The notes under the pieces: model-generated
Databases searched by the model: none
What the model saw: the letters and a program-made list of their open reading frames with translations, nothing else
Told to the model about the DNA's origin: nothing
Shown here: positions 1-10,275 of the stretch, one piece after another
Layout of the letters: each line of letters starts with the position of its first letter
How positions within the stretch are numbered: the first letter of the stretch is position 1
Translations under genes and position numbers: made by a program
Assembly (NCBI GenBank): GCA_015956445.1
Contig: WIUZ02000014.1
Coordinates: 744,001-808,000 of the forward strand
DNA: 64,000 nt
Reading direction: 5' to 3'
Origin: Thelephora terrestris
Taxonomy: Eukaryota; Basidiomycota; Agaricomycetes; Thelephorales; Thelephoraceae

Positions 1-1006
1 ATACCACAAGGAGCGACACCGATGTTCTCAAGATGATCGCTGCCTTCCTGGCGACCTCGTAAGTGAAACCGATCCTCCAAATCTCAATCAAACCGTCCTG
101 ACGCACATTCTCCGCATCTGCAGATACGAGCGCGGTAACACGCTCGCCGGTGTCCTCTACTTCCACCGAATCTCTGATTTCAGGATGGGTGGGGTATCGA
201 CACGGAACTTCAACATGTTCCGAAAACTCTGTGGCGACAACACTCTTCAGAATGTCGTCGTCGTCACCAACATGTGGGGAGAAGTCGACCCCCAGACCGG
301 CAACGACCGCGAAGCAGAACTGATGAGGGAAGATATTTTCTTCAAGCCCGTCCTCGAGAAGGGTGCCAAGATGGCTCGTCACCAGAACTCCGCTCCCTCT
401 GCGGAAGATATTATCCGCCTCATCCTCAGCAACCACCCCCTGCCACTGCGGATCCAGGAGGAGCTCGTCGACGAGCATAAGGATATCTCAGACACCGGTG
501 CTGGCGAGGAGTTGAATCGGGAAATTAACGCCCAAATTAGAAGGCATCAGGAAGAAATGCGTTTGCTAAAGGAGGAGATGGAGCAGGCAATAAGGAACAA
601 AGATGAAGAGACAAAGAGGGAGCTCGAGATTGAGACTAAGAGGATGCAGAGGGAAATCGAGAGGTTCCAGAACGACGCCAGGCGATTGGAATCCGACTAC
701 AAGAACGAGAAGGGGAAGCTTGAATCCCGTCTCGGGCAGATGGAATTGGAGGCGAGGGAAGAGGCGGATCGCATTGCAGCCGAGTACCAGCGACAGGTCG
801 ACGAGCTGAGGAGCGCCCTTCAATCAAGTGCCGAAGCTTCGGAGAGGGAGAAAGCCGAAATGCTCGAGCAAATTGACCAACTCTCCAGGAGGGGTGTTCG
901 CGCCCAGGCTGTCGGTCCGGCGGGACATGGATTTTTCTCAATGATTGGAGCCATCCTAGACCAGCTCATCCCTCTACGCAACGGCCTTGCCTCCTTTCTT
1001 CGATAA
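1..1006 (+). CDS. AIG1/IMAP-like P-loop GTPase with coiled coil (paralogue 1, 5' end outside window)
   Basis: The window opens inside an exon that encodes the tail of the G domain (SDTDVLKMIAAFLATS). A short intron (about 60-121, GT-AG) follows, then one long exon to a TAA-type stop at 1006. The second exon begins YERGNTLAGVLYFHRISDF and carries the VTNMW motif, which sits where the G4 specificity loop lies in the two complete paralogues near 9-11 kb. Residues after that form a highly charged coiled coil of about 130 residues, ending in a hydrophobic tail (GFFSMIGAILDQLI). Such proteins resemble vertebrate GIMAP and plant AIG1 GTPases in layout. The substrate should be GTP; the cellular role is unknown. 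The Walker A part is not in the window. The tail may be amphipathic or membrane-associated, which is inference. Confidence 0.8.
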   Translation, partial: YHKERHRCSQDDRCLPGDLVSETDPPNLNQTVLTHILRICRYERGNTLAGVLYFHRISDFRMGGVSTRNFNMFRKLCGDNTLQNVVVVTNMWGEVDPQTGNDREAELMREDIFFKPVLEKGAKMARHQNSAPSAEDIIRLILSNHPLPLRIQEELVDEHKDISDTGAGEELNREINAQIRRHQEEMRLLKEEMEQAIRNKDEETKRELEIETKRMQREIERFQNDARRLESDYKNEKGKLESRLGQMELEAREEADRIAAEYQRQVDELRSALQSSAEASEREKAEMLEQIDQLSRRGVRAQAVGPAGHGFFSMIGAILDQLIPLRNGLASFLR

Positions 1007-1134
1007 GCATGTTGACTTGACCCTTTGTATTTCGCCCATGTAAAACAATCCGAACCTCACACGAAATAACCCAGCACCTATCAGAACTTTGACCACGCAC
1101 GAGCAAAGTGACAACGCAAAAGAACCCTCGCCCT

Positions 1135-1837
1135 TCAAGGGTTCGGAGGCCTCCTACTACGCTTACTGCCGAACCCCTGTGACGCATTTGAGTCCGAACC
1201 ATCTGGTTGTGGTCCAGCAGGATCACGGGTAATATTTGAGACGGGTTTAGATGGCGGCGTTCGGGTCTTTGGATCATCCTGCCCTGAAGGTTTGGAGGGT
1301 CCCCCAAATATACGCTCCCTGGCTTCTTGGTATCTAGCCTCCCGTTCTGCCAGGGATTTGTTATCCAACGAGGGTGAGGCTGAGGAGGTATTTGAGGGAG
1401 TAGTCGTCTGCGTCGGCCGTTTCAGTATTTTCATTGGAGCTTGGATGACCGTTGACGGGGGTGGAGAAAAGACCGTGGTTGAGGTTGATGGCCTCGAAAT
1501 CACGAGTTGTGGCATGGGAGACTTTGAATTCCTAAACGCACATCTCAATCAATCCCCGCCGAGGGGAGGAAGGGTCAGCGTACGCGGTTTCCCAGATTTT
1601 CTGACTGTCTGTTTCTTCTTCTTCATCGTCATCATCCCAATCGTCCGGGACGCGCATCGGCTTCGACTTCGTCTGAGCCAGGTTCGGCGAAGCGTCTCCG
1701 TGAGCCTGCGGACCATCCAAGTTCAAGGTCACGACCCAGCAAAAAAGGAACGAGACGAGAGGACTGCCTCATACAGATGCTGATGTGGTTTGTTGTCCCC
1801 ACGGATTCGGGGTGTTGTTTGAGTTGACGGTGGGCAT
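1135..1837 (-). CDS. SUZ-domain RNA-binding protein, SZRD1-like
   Basis: Three exons (1837-1775, 1705-1584, 1531-1135) join in frame to give 193 residues. The start ATG at 1837 is followed by MPTVNSNNTPNPWGQQ. The middle exon has an acidic stretch (VPDDWDDDDEEEE) resembling the acidic N-terminus of animal SZRD1. The last exon carries the SUZ core (LAEREARYQEARERIFG) preceded by ILKRP, and ends with a SUZ-C-like GPQPDGS...QGFGSKR. Order, length and both motifs match SZRD1. SUZ domains bind RNA in known families; a cytoplasmic role in mRNA control is inference. It lies on the opposite strand to GTPase paralogue 1, tail to tail. Confidence 0.8.
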
Positions 1838-2203
1838 GGCGGTGACGAGGAGGGGACGAATCTAGAGCAGATGTCGCCAGGGGAAGACTCAGCAAGGCGA
1901 TCGGGAAGGCCCTCGAAGAATGAAGGGCGCTTCTCGATCACATCTCTCTCGTCTCGTCCCTCTCATGCGAACGTCTTTGGGGCGCCCGCGAATTTGTTCG
2001 GCTGGCAGTCTTCAAGGTCCTTATCGACTTGTTCACTTACGGGACGATTTCGGAGACCGGAGTCGGAGGAATTTACTATCCCCTCCCCTCTTCGACAATC
2101 GGAAACATGACTACAACGGACTCAAGACAAAGAGAGACCCGACGCGGAAGCTTACAACAGTTTCTCGTTTGCCACTGATATAGGAAGCAAGGTCGCGACC
2201 CTA
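1838..2203. other. Intergenic, no gene seen
   Basis: Upstream of the SZRD1-like gene. Open frames here are short and look like chance. Probably holds the SZRD1 promoter, but I see no clear motif. Confidence 0.4.
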
Positions 2204-2302
2204 TAAGGTGGTGAAATGGATCTCATAGAAGGGGGTTGTGGACGTTCTCATGGAGCTTTGAGCTTTGAAAGTGTGGGAATTACGTAACCACGATCCGTCA
2301 TC
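2204..2302. repeat. Dispersed repeat copy A (about 100 bp), related to 11914-12004
   Basis: Aligned blocks shared with the RRP9 upstream copy include GTGGTGA, TAGAAGGGGG, GTGGA-GTTC-CATGGA and TTGAAAGTGTGGGAATT followed by GATCCGTCATC, in the same order and orientation with small gaps. Identity in the best 60 bp is around 85-90 percent by eye. Confidence 0.6.
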
Positions 2303-2491
2303 CAACGCAAACCCGTCAGGAGTCTGGTCGTGTCGTTGAGGACTTGAGCAAGATGATGCGCAGTTGGTGGACGGCTGCCCTGGGTGATTTTTGTTCCTAT
2401 TTTGATTGTTGGAAGAGGCTGATAATAATTTAGCTCGCTATGACCACAACGCTTCTCGTCACCATCAGGGTGTTTACCAGCGGAAGCGGTC

Positions 2492-3869
2492 ATGGAATCG
2501 ACACTCTCCCCTCTATTTGTCGGTCAACCGAAGAGCCTGCACAAGTCATGTTTAGTTTCTTTCAAGCGTGAGATGCTGGAGGGCATGCGGGGCGAGAGCT
2601 ATAGCTTTACAGAATTCGTCAGCGGCGCCCGCTCGAGGTTCGGGCAGTCGTTCTTGACCGGCACAGAGGAGTTGTTGATCAGAGGCGTGGACTCGAGCTA
2701 CGAAGAGGAATACGCGTTGTCCCAGGAGGAGATTCATTTGGTGGCTGACCAATGTAGGAAGGATGAGACGAAGAAGATGGTCAATGTTATCGAGGCAAGT
2801 TTCTTCGCGTTTGTAGGCCGTGGCGGTTATCTGATTCTGTCCAAGCGGAACTTCAAGCGATCCGTCTCTGAGCCCGTAGAGATGGAGCTGATGAAACCGA
2901 CCCCAGATATGTGGGACAAAGTCCTTACCGCCTTCTGTAAGACGCTTGCCAAGTCGGAGGGTGCCTGCCTCACAAAGGCAAAGGGCGAGCCCCATCTTTT
3001 CATTCATGTTTCAGAGGTCCTGACTACCTCCTAGGTTTCAGCTGCACGGAGGACGAAAATGTGCATGCCTTGGTAAGCTGAGGGCGCACTTTGAAGAAAG
3101 ATTCCGCTACGACGAGGCTGGTATTCCGCGGGTCTGGCGACCAGATGATGATATCGATGGAGCGTTTAAAGGCGCGAAAGACAAGGTGAGTTTTCTATTT
3201 ATATGTACTACTGTCCCAAAACTAGAACCAACCGCTTTCGACAGACCCTTGCACTAATTTCGAGCTACTCCAAGATCGGGCCCGCCGACACATCGCTTGA
3301 GTACTCACTCCCTTCGGGAACACCCGATCTCACTGGCGAGACGGAAGAATTCGACTTTGAGTCCACCCTCACAATCTTCTCGGAGAGAGAGGCTCTGGAT
3401 ATCTCATATCGATTCCGTAGGGATGTGGACGCTCACTATGTTGAGGCCAAAAGGGGTACTGTATCAGGCATCGCTCAGATTCCGTACTGGATATACGGGG
3501 CGTTGGTCGTGTTTGGTTGGAATGATTTAATGGCGATCTTGTGTTCAACCCATTGTACTTCGCAATGTTTGCTATTGGGTTGGTCTCTGCGTAAGTGCCC
3601 GTCCGTACCCTGCCTCCTTCCGCGAATCTGACTTGAATCACCTTAGCCATGTTACATATTCGCTCAATCTTGCTGGGCCACTTATGCAAGTAGGGAAGAC
3701 CGTCGGTAACGAGGTGAATTGCCAAGGCCACGAACGCCTGAAGGAACACTCATTCCAACCGCCGCAGCCTGCCCGTGCGCAACCTGTCCGTATCGAGAAG
3801 GAAGAACCTCTAGACCAGGACTTTGACTCTGTAGCCAGGAACCGCACGCGCGAGATGAGGGTCCAATAG
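2492..3869 (+). pseudogene. Decayed SEY1-like ER membrane-fusion GTPase, C-terminal half only
   Basis: The translation follows the stalk and membrane part of Sey1/RHD3 proteins: LSPLFVGQPKSLHKSCLVSF, then [54 protein letters not shown] and the membrane hairpin [16 protein letters not shown]. Sey1 drives homotypic fusion of ER tubules. The whole N-terminal GTPase domain is missing; homology starts abruptly near 2492. Other lesions: about 25 codons are lost around 3075 with a shift of frame (HALV joined to KLRAHF), and two extra bases near 3541 (TTGTGTTC) break the hairpin frame. One exon border near 2798 is GC-AG. It is a truncated duplicate or relic of a host gene; an intact SEY1 is expected elsewhere. 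Confidence 0.8.
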
Positions 3870-3996
3870 ATCCACTACCGGCGATCCTATCTCTCAACCA
3901 CACAGTACGGTTGATTGGCCAAAAAGATCTCGAACGTGCATTTCAAGAAGAGGGCGTTGTGCACCGGCCTCACCGCCGTGTGCCTCGAGTACCAAA

Positions 3997-6900
3997 TTAG
4001 ATGTCCATATCCACGTCGTCCCCACCACCAACATCCATGCTCTTCTCTCCAGTGTGGTCACCTTCGCCTCCCATTTCTTCACCCTCATTGGCCCCCTCGT
4101 CGCCACTCTCCTCGTCCCGGATAATGCGGGGGAATAACGTACCGATACACTTCGGCGCACCGCAGTAGCACTTCCCATTTACGATGTCCTCACGCGTCTC
4201 AATTCTCGTAGCCTGAGGAAAGTGATTTAGCTGCTAGATCTCGTTGAAGAGTACTTGCGGTGCGAATACATACACCGTCCAAACTCCCGAAGTACGAGAA
4301 ATGCAATTCCTGGTTCTCCTCGACTTGTTCGAGCGTGAAAAGAGCTAGGACGCACTTCCGCTTGGTGTGCTCGTTGATCACAACGTTCTTCATCCAGCAA
4401 TTTGCCGCGCAGCTGTGGTTCTGGGTGAAACGTCAGCACGCAGGAGGGAGAGGGTTTTGGGGTACAAACCAAGAAGCGAGTGAACTGGAAATCGTACATT
4501 TCGTTAGCGATACCACGTGAACCGGGACTGATCCACTTACATTTCCGATGTGGAAGGCGTCCACTACATAATTGTTTCCACGCAGGTCGAAAAGATACGT
4601 GCGGCCATACTCATCATATAACCTGAGTGCCACTCGTCGTCAGCGCGGTACCAAACAGGATCCTGTGTGAACACCAACCTTCGAGCGTCCCCAGTCGCCT
4701 CTGTGATCAACTCCCCAGAATATATCCCAAGGAATGTCCCGGCCTCCATCCTCTCCCCCGCAAAAACACCTGTATTTGGGATGAGCAAGCCGCCTCGAAA
4801 GATGTGGTCACCATTTACCCCAGCCTTTCTTTTCTGTCTTCACAATGTTAACTTTGACCTTCCGCCCGTTTTGAACGACCTGAACCTTTCATATTAAAAC
4901 AAGGAATTTGCACAATGACATTGGATGCTCACCCGGTTCCTGCACTTGCTTGTGCACTGACACAAGTCATTGCACTCCACAATTGTTTCGTCCCAGTTCT
5001 TGAGCATCCTGTCCTCACCATAGCTGAAGCCAAATCCAGATTCCGCACCATCTGGCCAGAGATTTTTTTGTCGCCTCAGGCAAGCACAGGTGGTGGATGT
5101 AGGATCGCACTCTCCAACACAATCACACCCAACTAACTTGTTGTAGTCAGGAGGAGGGACATCCTCATGGTACCACAACTTGTTGGAATAGAAAAACTCC
5201 CAGGGAGGAGTTGGCTCGTCATCGATTCCATTGATGACCACAATCGGTGGCGCATCTGGTTCATCCTGGGCTGTGTTTTCAGCAATGACTGCCTCAAACA
5301 TTTGCCTAAAAACAATGGACTTTCTGATGGAGTCAGGTATGTCATTGATGTAGTCCATGAGAGCGGTGGGGAGATCAGAAAACCGGTGATATGCAGGAGA
5401 GGGGATGATGTCTTTGATGATGGTACTGGATGATGTGGATGCCAATATTCTGGAATCTTGCTTGGTGAGCTTGGCCAAGGTAATGTCATGGGGGTGAACC
5501 TCAGATAAATAAATGAGGTTGTTAGACAATAAGGATGGAAGTAGAAACACACCTCAACGCCAACTGTGGATGATTCATGTGTTCTTTCTGAAGAGACATC
5601 ATCTTCCACTCTGCCCACTCCATGTCCCTGAGCCTCTGTATCCTGAGGAGGTGGTTGGCTTGCTACAGGGATCCCCCTCCTTGAACGAACCATGTCTAGG
5701 AATGAAGAGTTCTGCTGAGGAGACCTTGGGATAGACAGGGATGTTGGGATAGCCTTTGCAGGTGACCTTGTTTGGGAACGACCAACGTACTCTCTGAGGA
5801 TGTCAGCCCTTATTGTTATTGTGTGATCAATCACTGGGGGATCCACATCCATGTCTGAGTCCCCAGTCAAGTCAATCATCACAGGACCTCTGGATGCCTA
5901 AAGAAAGTACTAGATAACAGCCAAAAACAAAAAAAAACAAAAAAGGCAACTCACTGGTGGACTTTGTGGCCTATGGACAGGTTCAGGCACTGGAGGACCA
6001 GCATCAAATGTGGGGGGTGGCTGAGCCTCCACCTCTACCTCTAGAGGGGCATCTAAGGGTAGAGTAGGGGTGCTCAAAGAAACATCCTGATTTGGTGCTG
6101 ATTGGAAATGCTGAATGACAGAGGCATTAGCATCTCTGAAGATGCCATCAAGCCCACCATAAAGGAGATTTCTCACAGTCACAGTGGGAGTTGGGGGTCT
6201 GGAAATTGGGGTAAGGTGGGAAGGTGAACTTGATATGGGAGGGGGAGGGGGAACAGTTTCATCTACTGGAGATACTGCAACGTCTTGAGGATCATCTAGA
6301 TCATGAGTGTCTTCCATTGCCACTTCCTCAGGCTCAGAGTCTTCAACAGTCTCAAAGCCACATGAGGGAATGGCTGGCAGGGTTGGAGAAGATGAACCAA
6401 TCATCATATTCTCAGCCTCATGAGGGGAAGATATTGCAGGAAGTTGAGGAGGGGAAAATGAAACTTGAGGGGGTGTAGAGGGTGGAATTGGGATTTCAAG
6501 GCCTTCTGGAGACTGCCTCAACCTCCCTGGTGATATCTGGGGCATACCAGATGGGGGTGAAGACTGGAGGGGGGGAGATTGAGAAGCATCCTCAGCATCA
6601 CTGGAAAAGATCTCAATGACCTCTGCTCTGACTGCTAGTGAGGGAGCAGGGAAGTTGACTGGAGCCTGATTCACCCTGGTAGACCCTGGTGAATCAAGTT
6701 CATCAGAGTCAGAGATCTCAATGACATCTGTGGCTGCAACATGACCAGCTTGAGCACTGAGTCTTGGAGATAGCCCCTGAGCTGTATTTGATGATCCTGT
6801 ATAATCAATAGGTATCAGTACATAACCGTAAAGGATAAGCACAAAAAAACAGATTCCCCACCCAGCCTTCCCCGCAAGTCCCGTTTTTTCTTGTACCGCA

Positions 6901-7488
6901 AAAAAGGGGAAGCATCTTGCTGAGCTGGCATAAGAGGGGGAGTAATGGGGTTCTTGTGGCTTGATGATGCCTTTTCCAGGTGGTAAGGTCATTTTTATCA
7001 AAGATCAAAAAGCATCACACTAACCTGTCCCTGTCGCCAAAATTTTTCCAAAGGCCTTGTCTGTGAGACCTTGTGGCTGATACGCCTCTTTTTCTTCTGT
7101 GGTCTCACCCTATCTCCTCCCTCTGGCAAAGACAGAGGTATCTTCACAGATGTGCTGGGGCCCTGCTCATCATCTGACTCAGGGAGGAAGAGGGGTTGGG
7201 TTGTCGCAGCTGAGGTGGTCACAGAGATAACAGGTTGCTCCACAGGGGAAGGGATGGGACGCTTCCTATTCAGGATGCCCCTCCTTGTAGCTGAGGTGGA
7301 GGGATGGGGGTGAGCAGGATGGGTGGAAAGTTGGTTCATTTCTTCAGAGCCTATGGGTGGAGGCTCCTTGTCACTGCTGGGTTCTGTGAAAGCAGAAGGT
7401 TAGTGCCAAAGGACGACATGAAGTTCAAAACAAGCAACAGACTGTCTGACAGAAAAGCCCAAGTGGGTGGAGGAGATGTTGGTGACAT
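3997..7488 (-). CDS. SUV39/Clr4-type histone-lysine N-methyltransferase (pre-SET, SET, post-SET)
   Basis: A minus-strand gene of about ten exons. The C-terminal half has a nine-cysteine pre-SET zinc cluster (CDCVGECDPTSTTCAC, then VECNDLCQCTSKCRNR). The SET domain follows, with KTEKKGWG, GTFLGIYSGEL, GRTYLFDL, the substrate and cofactor motif FTRFLNHSCAANC, and HFSYFG. A post-SET CYCGAPKC and an acidic tail close it. This is the layout of H3K9 methyltransferases that build heterochromatin; the specificity is inferred from family. No chromodomain is seen. The long N-terminus is low-complexity, Pro/Ser-rich, with three SUMO-interaction-like motifs (VIEISDSDE, VIEIFSSDAED, MIDLTGDSD). Splices were chosen for frame and homology, for example G/VFAGERMEAG across the intron near 4758-4808. 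The start (MSPTSPPPTWAFLSD, ATG at 7488) rests on a weak GTCTGT donor and could be wrong. Confidence 0.85.
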
Positions 7489-7834
7489 TCAGTCGATCTC
7501 CGTTGCTGACTTTGAAGCGCGTGCGGGCATGCGCGATCGAGCGGCTTATTCCCACGCTTGAGCAGATCAGCGCCTGAGCCGAGTCATGGGACTCTCGTTC
7601 AAGACACCCCATCTGCTGGCTCCATTATTTTGTGTTTGTATCGCAGATGTGGAACACTAGTGTACTGTATCTACAACCTTGGCCTTATGGGTAAAAATAC
7701 AATCAAAGACGACCCTACCTCTAACCCTAACCCTACCACCTCAATGATCAGAAATACACATTGTAATTCCAATACGCCCCTCTCAAGTTCTGTACGCGAT
7801 TCTGGCACATCCTTGTCATCCTCCAGGCTGTACA
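7489..7834. other. Intergenic, with a two-and-a-half-unit telomere-like motif
   Basis: No gene is supported. It includes CTAACCCTAACCCTACC at 7721-7737, matching the TTAGGG telomere repeat on the minus strand. The region may also hold the worn end of the glutaminyl-cyclase relic. Confidence 0.35.
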
Positions 7835-8230
7835 TTCTCAAGGCACTCCAAGCGGCTTTTCAAAAGCAGGTCCAAGACTTCAGCGAGATCAAGCATCATC
7901 GCGCATGGCCATCGCAGAATCTGTAGCGCCCACAAACACGGAGTCAGCATCTCTCGGGAGAACACACGCACAGCGGGGGAGGGGGGGGGACACGAGCCGC
8001 TCGCACCTGATTTCGGGGATACGACGGGAAGAGTTTGCTATAGAAATGCGCGGCGACGACAACCCGCCGAGACGCCTCCGGATCCTTCTTCGCGATCACG
8101 TTTGTGAAGGTCTTGATTCTGTTCGGGGTTTGGTGACCTAGTCTGTGAACGTGTCCTCTTCCACGTGACAATTGAGTCTCTTCAGCCTATCAACGATATA
8201 GCTCCGAACTTGGGTGTTGTTTGCCGTATC
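7835..8230 (-). pseudogene. Decayed glutaminyl-peptide cyclotransferase-like gene (M28 family)
   Basis: Minus-strand translation gives, in order, ANNTQVRSYIVDRLKRLN, HVEEDTFTD, FTNVIAKKDPEASRRVVVAA, HFYSK, FVGATDSA and AMMLDLAEVLDLLLKSRLE. This is the order in secreted glutaminyl cyclases, zinc enzymes that form N-terminal pyroglutamate. It is broken: an extra TAGGT follows FTD and brings a stop, the splice acceptor before VFVGATDSA is lost (no AG), four extra bases (ATGG) shift frame after TDSA, and the family HYDSK/HFDSK motif reads HFYSK. A further 5' piece (NFSKILISRPS) may reach about 8350. Only a fragment of the roughly 350-residue family length is present. Confidence 0.7.
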
Positions 8231-8419
8231 CGCTGTTTGGATGGGAAGGAGGCGGAACGAGAACGTGGTCAGGATCCATATTTCTCATGGTTATATGCAG
8301 ACGTCGAACGTACTCACAAGGTCTGGATATTAGGATCTTGGAAAAATTTGCTGTGTGGCACCGTGGCGAACGACCAGAATTCCCACCTTTCCGAGTCCAC
8401 TTCGACCATTGGTTCCGAA

Positions 8420-8679
8420 TGCGTCTTCTCCACAGGCTTGAACAGGGTTTAGTCCCGCCAGGCGAACAATATTAACGTGGTCGACGAGTTCGTCAGCGCG
8501 GAAATTCAGTGATAACCGTGGTCGATGGAATGAACGCGGCGCGACTTCTGCGATCAACGTCCGACGCTCGAGATCTCCGAGTCCTCGCGACTTTCGGCCT
8601 GATTCCAGATGAAATGGAGAACCAGTATTGTGCGTTAGATTTCTACAAAATGAGGAAGTGGTCCTGATGGCACAACTAT
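8420..8679. other. Intergenic, downstream of GTPase paralogue 2
   Basis: Likely the 3' untranslated region of the minus-strand GTPase plus spacer. No gene seen. Confidence 0.35.
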
Positions 8680-10093
8680 TTACATGATGAGGCATCCACC
8701 TCCTCCCTTGGGACGAGTGTCCCACTGATGCTGGAGTTGGCCGATTCGCTGCTGCATTGCTTCCCTCTCCGCAGCAGAGGAGTTGGCAGTCTCCTGTAGC
8801 CGCCTATTGAGATCGTCCATCTGCTGTCTGTACGCGGCCTCAGATTTTTCCCTGTCCTTCCGAGCTTGCTCTTGCACCTCCTTCATCACCTCCTCTAGCT
8901 TCTTCTTTTCCTCCAGGTAGTTCGACGCCATACTGTCCGAATCCGATCTCATCTTGTTCATCTGTTCCTGGAGCTTGCGTGTCTCTGCCTCTAACTCTTG
9001 CCTCGTCTCCTCATCCTTCTCCTTGAGCGCCTTCATCATATCCTCCTGCACGGCCTTCAGTTCTGCCTGATGACGTCTGATATGATCGTTGAGCTCTTTG
9101 TTGATGACTTCGCCAGCAGAAGTATTGACGATGTTCTTGTGCTCGTCGACAAGCTCGCGTTGGATCTGGAGGGCAGCGGGTTTGTTCTTCATGATGGATC
9201 GGATGATATCATGCGCAGATTGGACAGTATTAGCATGACGGACGAGTTGCGCGCCTTTGTCCAAAACCGGCTTGAAGAAGGTTGTAGCGAGCTCCCTCTC
9301 GCGAGCTTCCCCGACATCCTGCGGGACTTCTCCCCACATGTTTGTGACGAAGATGACGTTCTTGAGAGTCTTATCTCCACAGAGCTCCCGGAACATCTTG
9401 AAGTTGCGCGCGGCAATTCCACTGAATCGCTTGTCGGAAATGCGGTAGATGTAGATGACCCCGGCGAGCGTCGAGCCAGCCTCATATCTGTCCGTGGATC
9501 AGGTTGGGAGGATCGACATATCGATGATGCCCACTTACGCGGTTGCCAGAAACGCGGCAATCAGTTTCAAGATGTCGGTGTCACTTTTGTTGGTGTCGTC
9601 AAAGCCTGGCGTATCGATAAGGACGACAGGCCGTCTGTCAAGAACAAACTCATCCGAGAGCTGAACTTCGGCGGTGCACGATTCCAGGCTTGATCCGATG
9701 CGAAGGCTGGAGCCGCTTGCCATGTTGATGAACTGTATCACAGGTCAGCATACGGACCCGCCGGTGGTTCGTAAGCCTTACCGACGTCTTGCCACTTCCT
9801 GTGGCACCCATGACACTGTGTTTGGGGTCAGTACTCGGCTCTGTCGAGCAGGCTTATCACGTACGCGATGGTTATCAGTGGGACTGGTTGCTGTTGTACC
9901 TTTGACTTCGTCGAGGCCCCTTGAGCCCTACACGAATGGTGAGGATAGGTTAACATCTTTGCTGGAAAAGGCATCCGGATTCCGTCTTACCTGGAGGGAT
10001 GGGATGGGCTTGATGATGACAGTGAGCATAAAATCGATATCAGTTAGGAGATACGTACGGAGCAGTGTCTCGAGCGTACATGCTGGAGGACAT
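8680..10093 (-). CDS. AIG1/IMAP-like P-loop GTPase with coiled coil and C-terminal CaaX box (paralogue 2)
   Basis: ATG at 10093 starts MSSSMYARDTAP, followed by several short introns. Exons join to give QQPVPLITIAVMGATGSGKT (Walker A, split from FINMASG by an intron), then VVLIDTPGFDDT (G3), a G-domain segment, VIFVTNMWGEV (G4-like) and a long charged coiled coil. The protein ends GGGGCLIM-stop. CLIM fits a CaaX prenylation signal, most like a farnesylation substrate, so membrane attachment through a lipid is likely (inference). It is about 60 percent alike by eye with paralogue 3 in the G domain and shares strand and intron positions, suggesting tandem duplication. The function is unknown; GIMAP and AIG1 relatives act at membranes. 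Confidence 0.85.
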
Positions 10094-10275
10094 GGTATGA
10101 GGCGATACCGGTAGAGTATGGGGACGAGGATGGGACGAGGAAAGTGTGGCTGGCCCCTCGCTCTACTTAATCGCCTTTTATTCGCGTCAAACTCGTAACG
10201 ATGTACCCGATGGAAGGCACGCATTCTCCTCACCCCTGACATGCACACACAAATTAAAGAGATAAGGATCAATGA

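Noticed and set aside
5133-5882. Minus-strand frame 5133-5882 as a separate gene
   Set aside because: Its 5' part is an exon of the SET protein; after the intron at VGVE/VHPHD the true frame shifts and the rest is a shadow.
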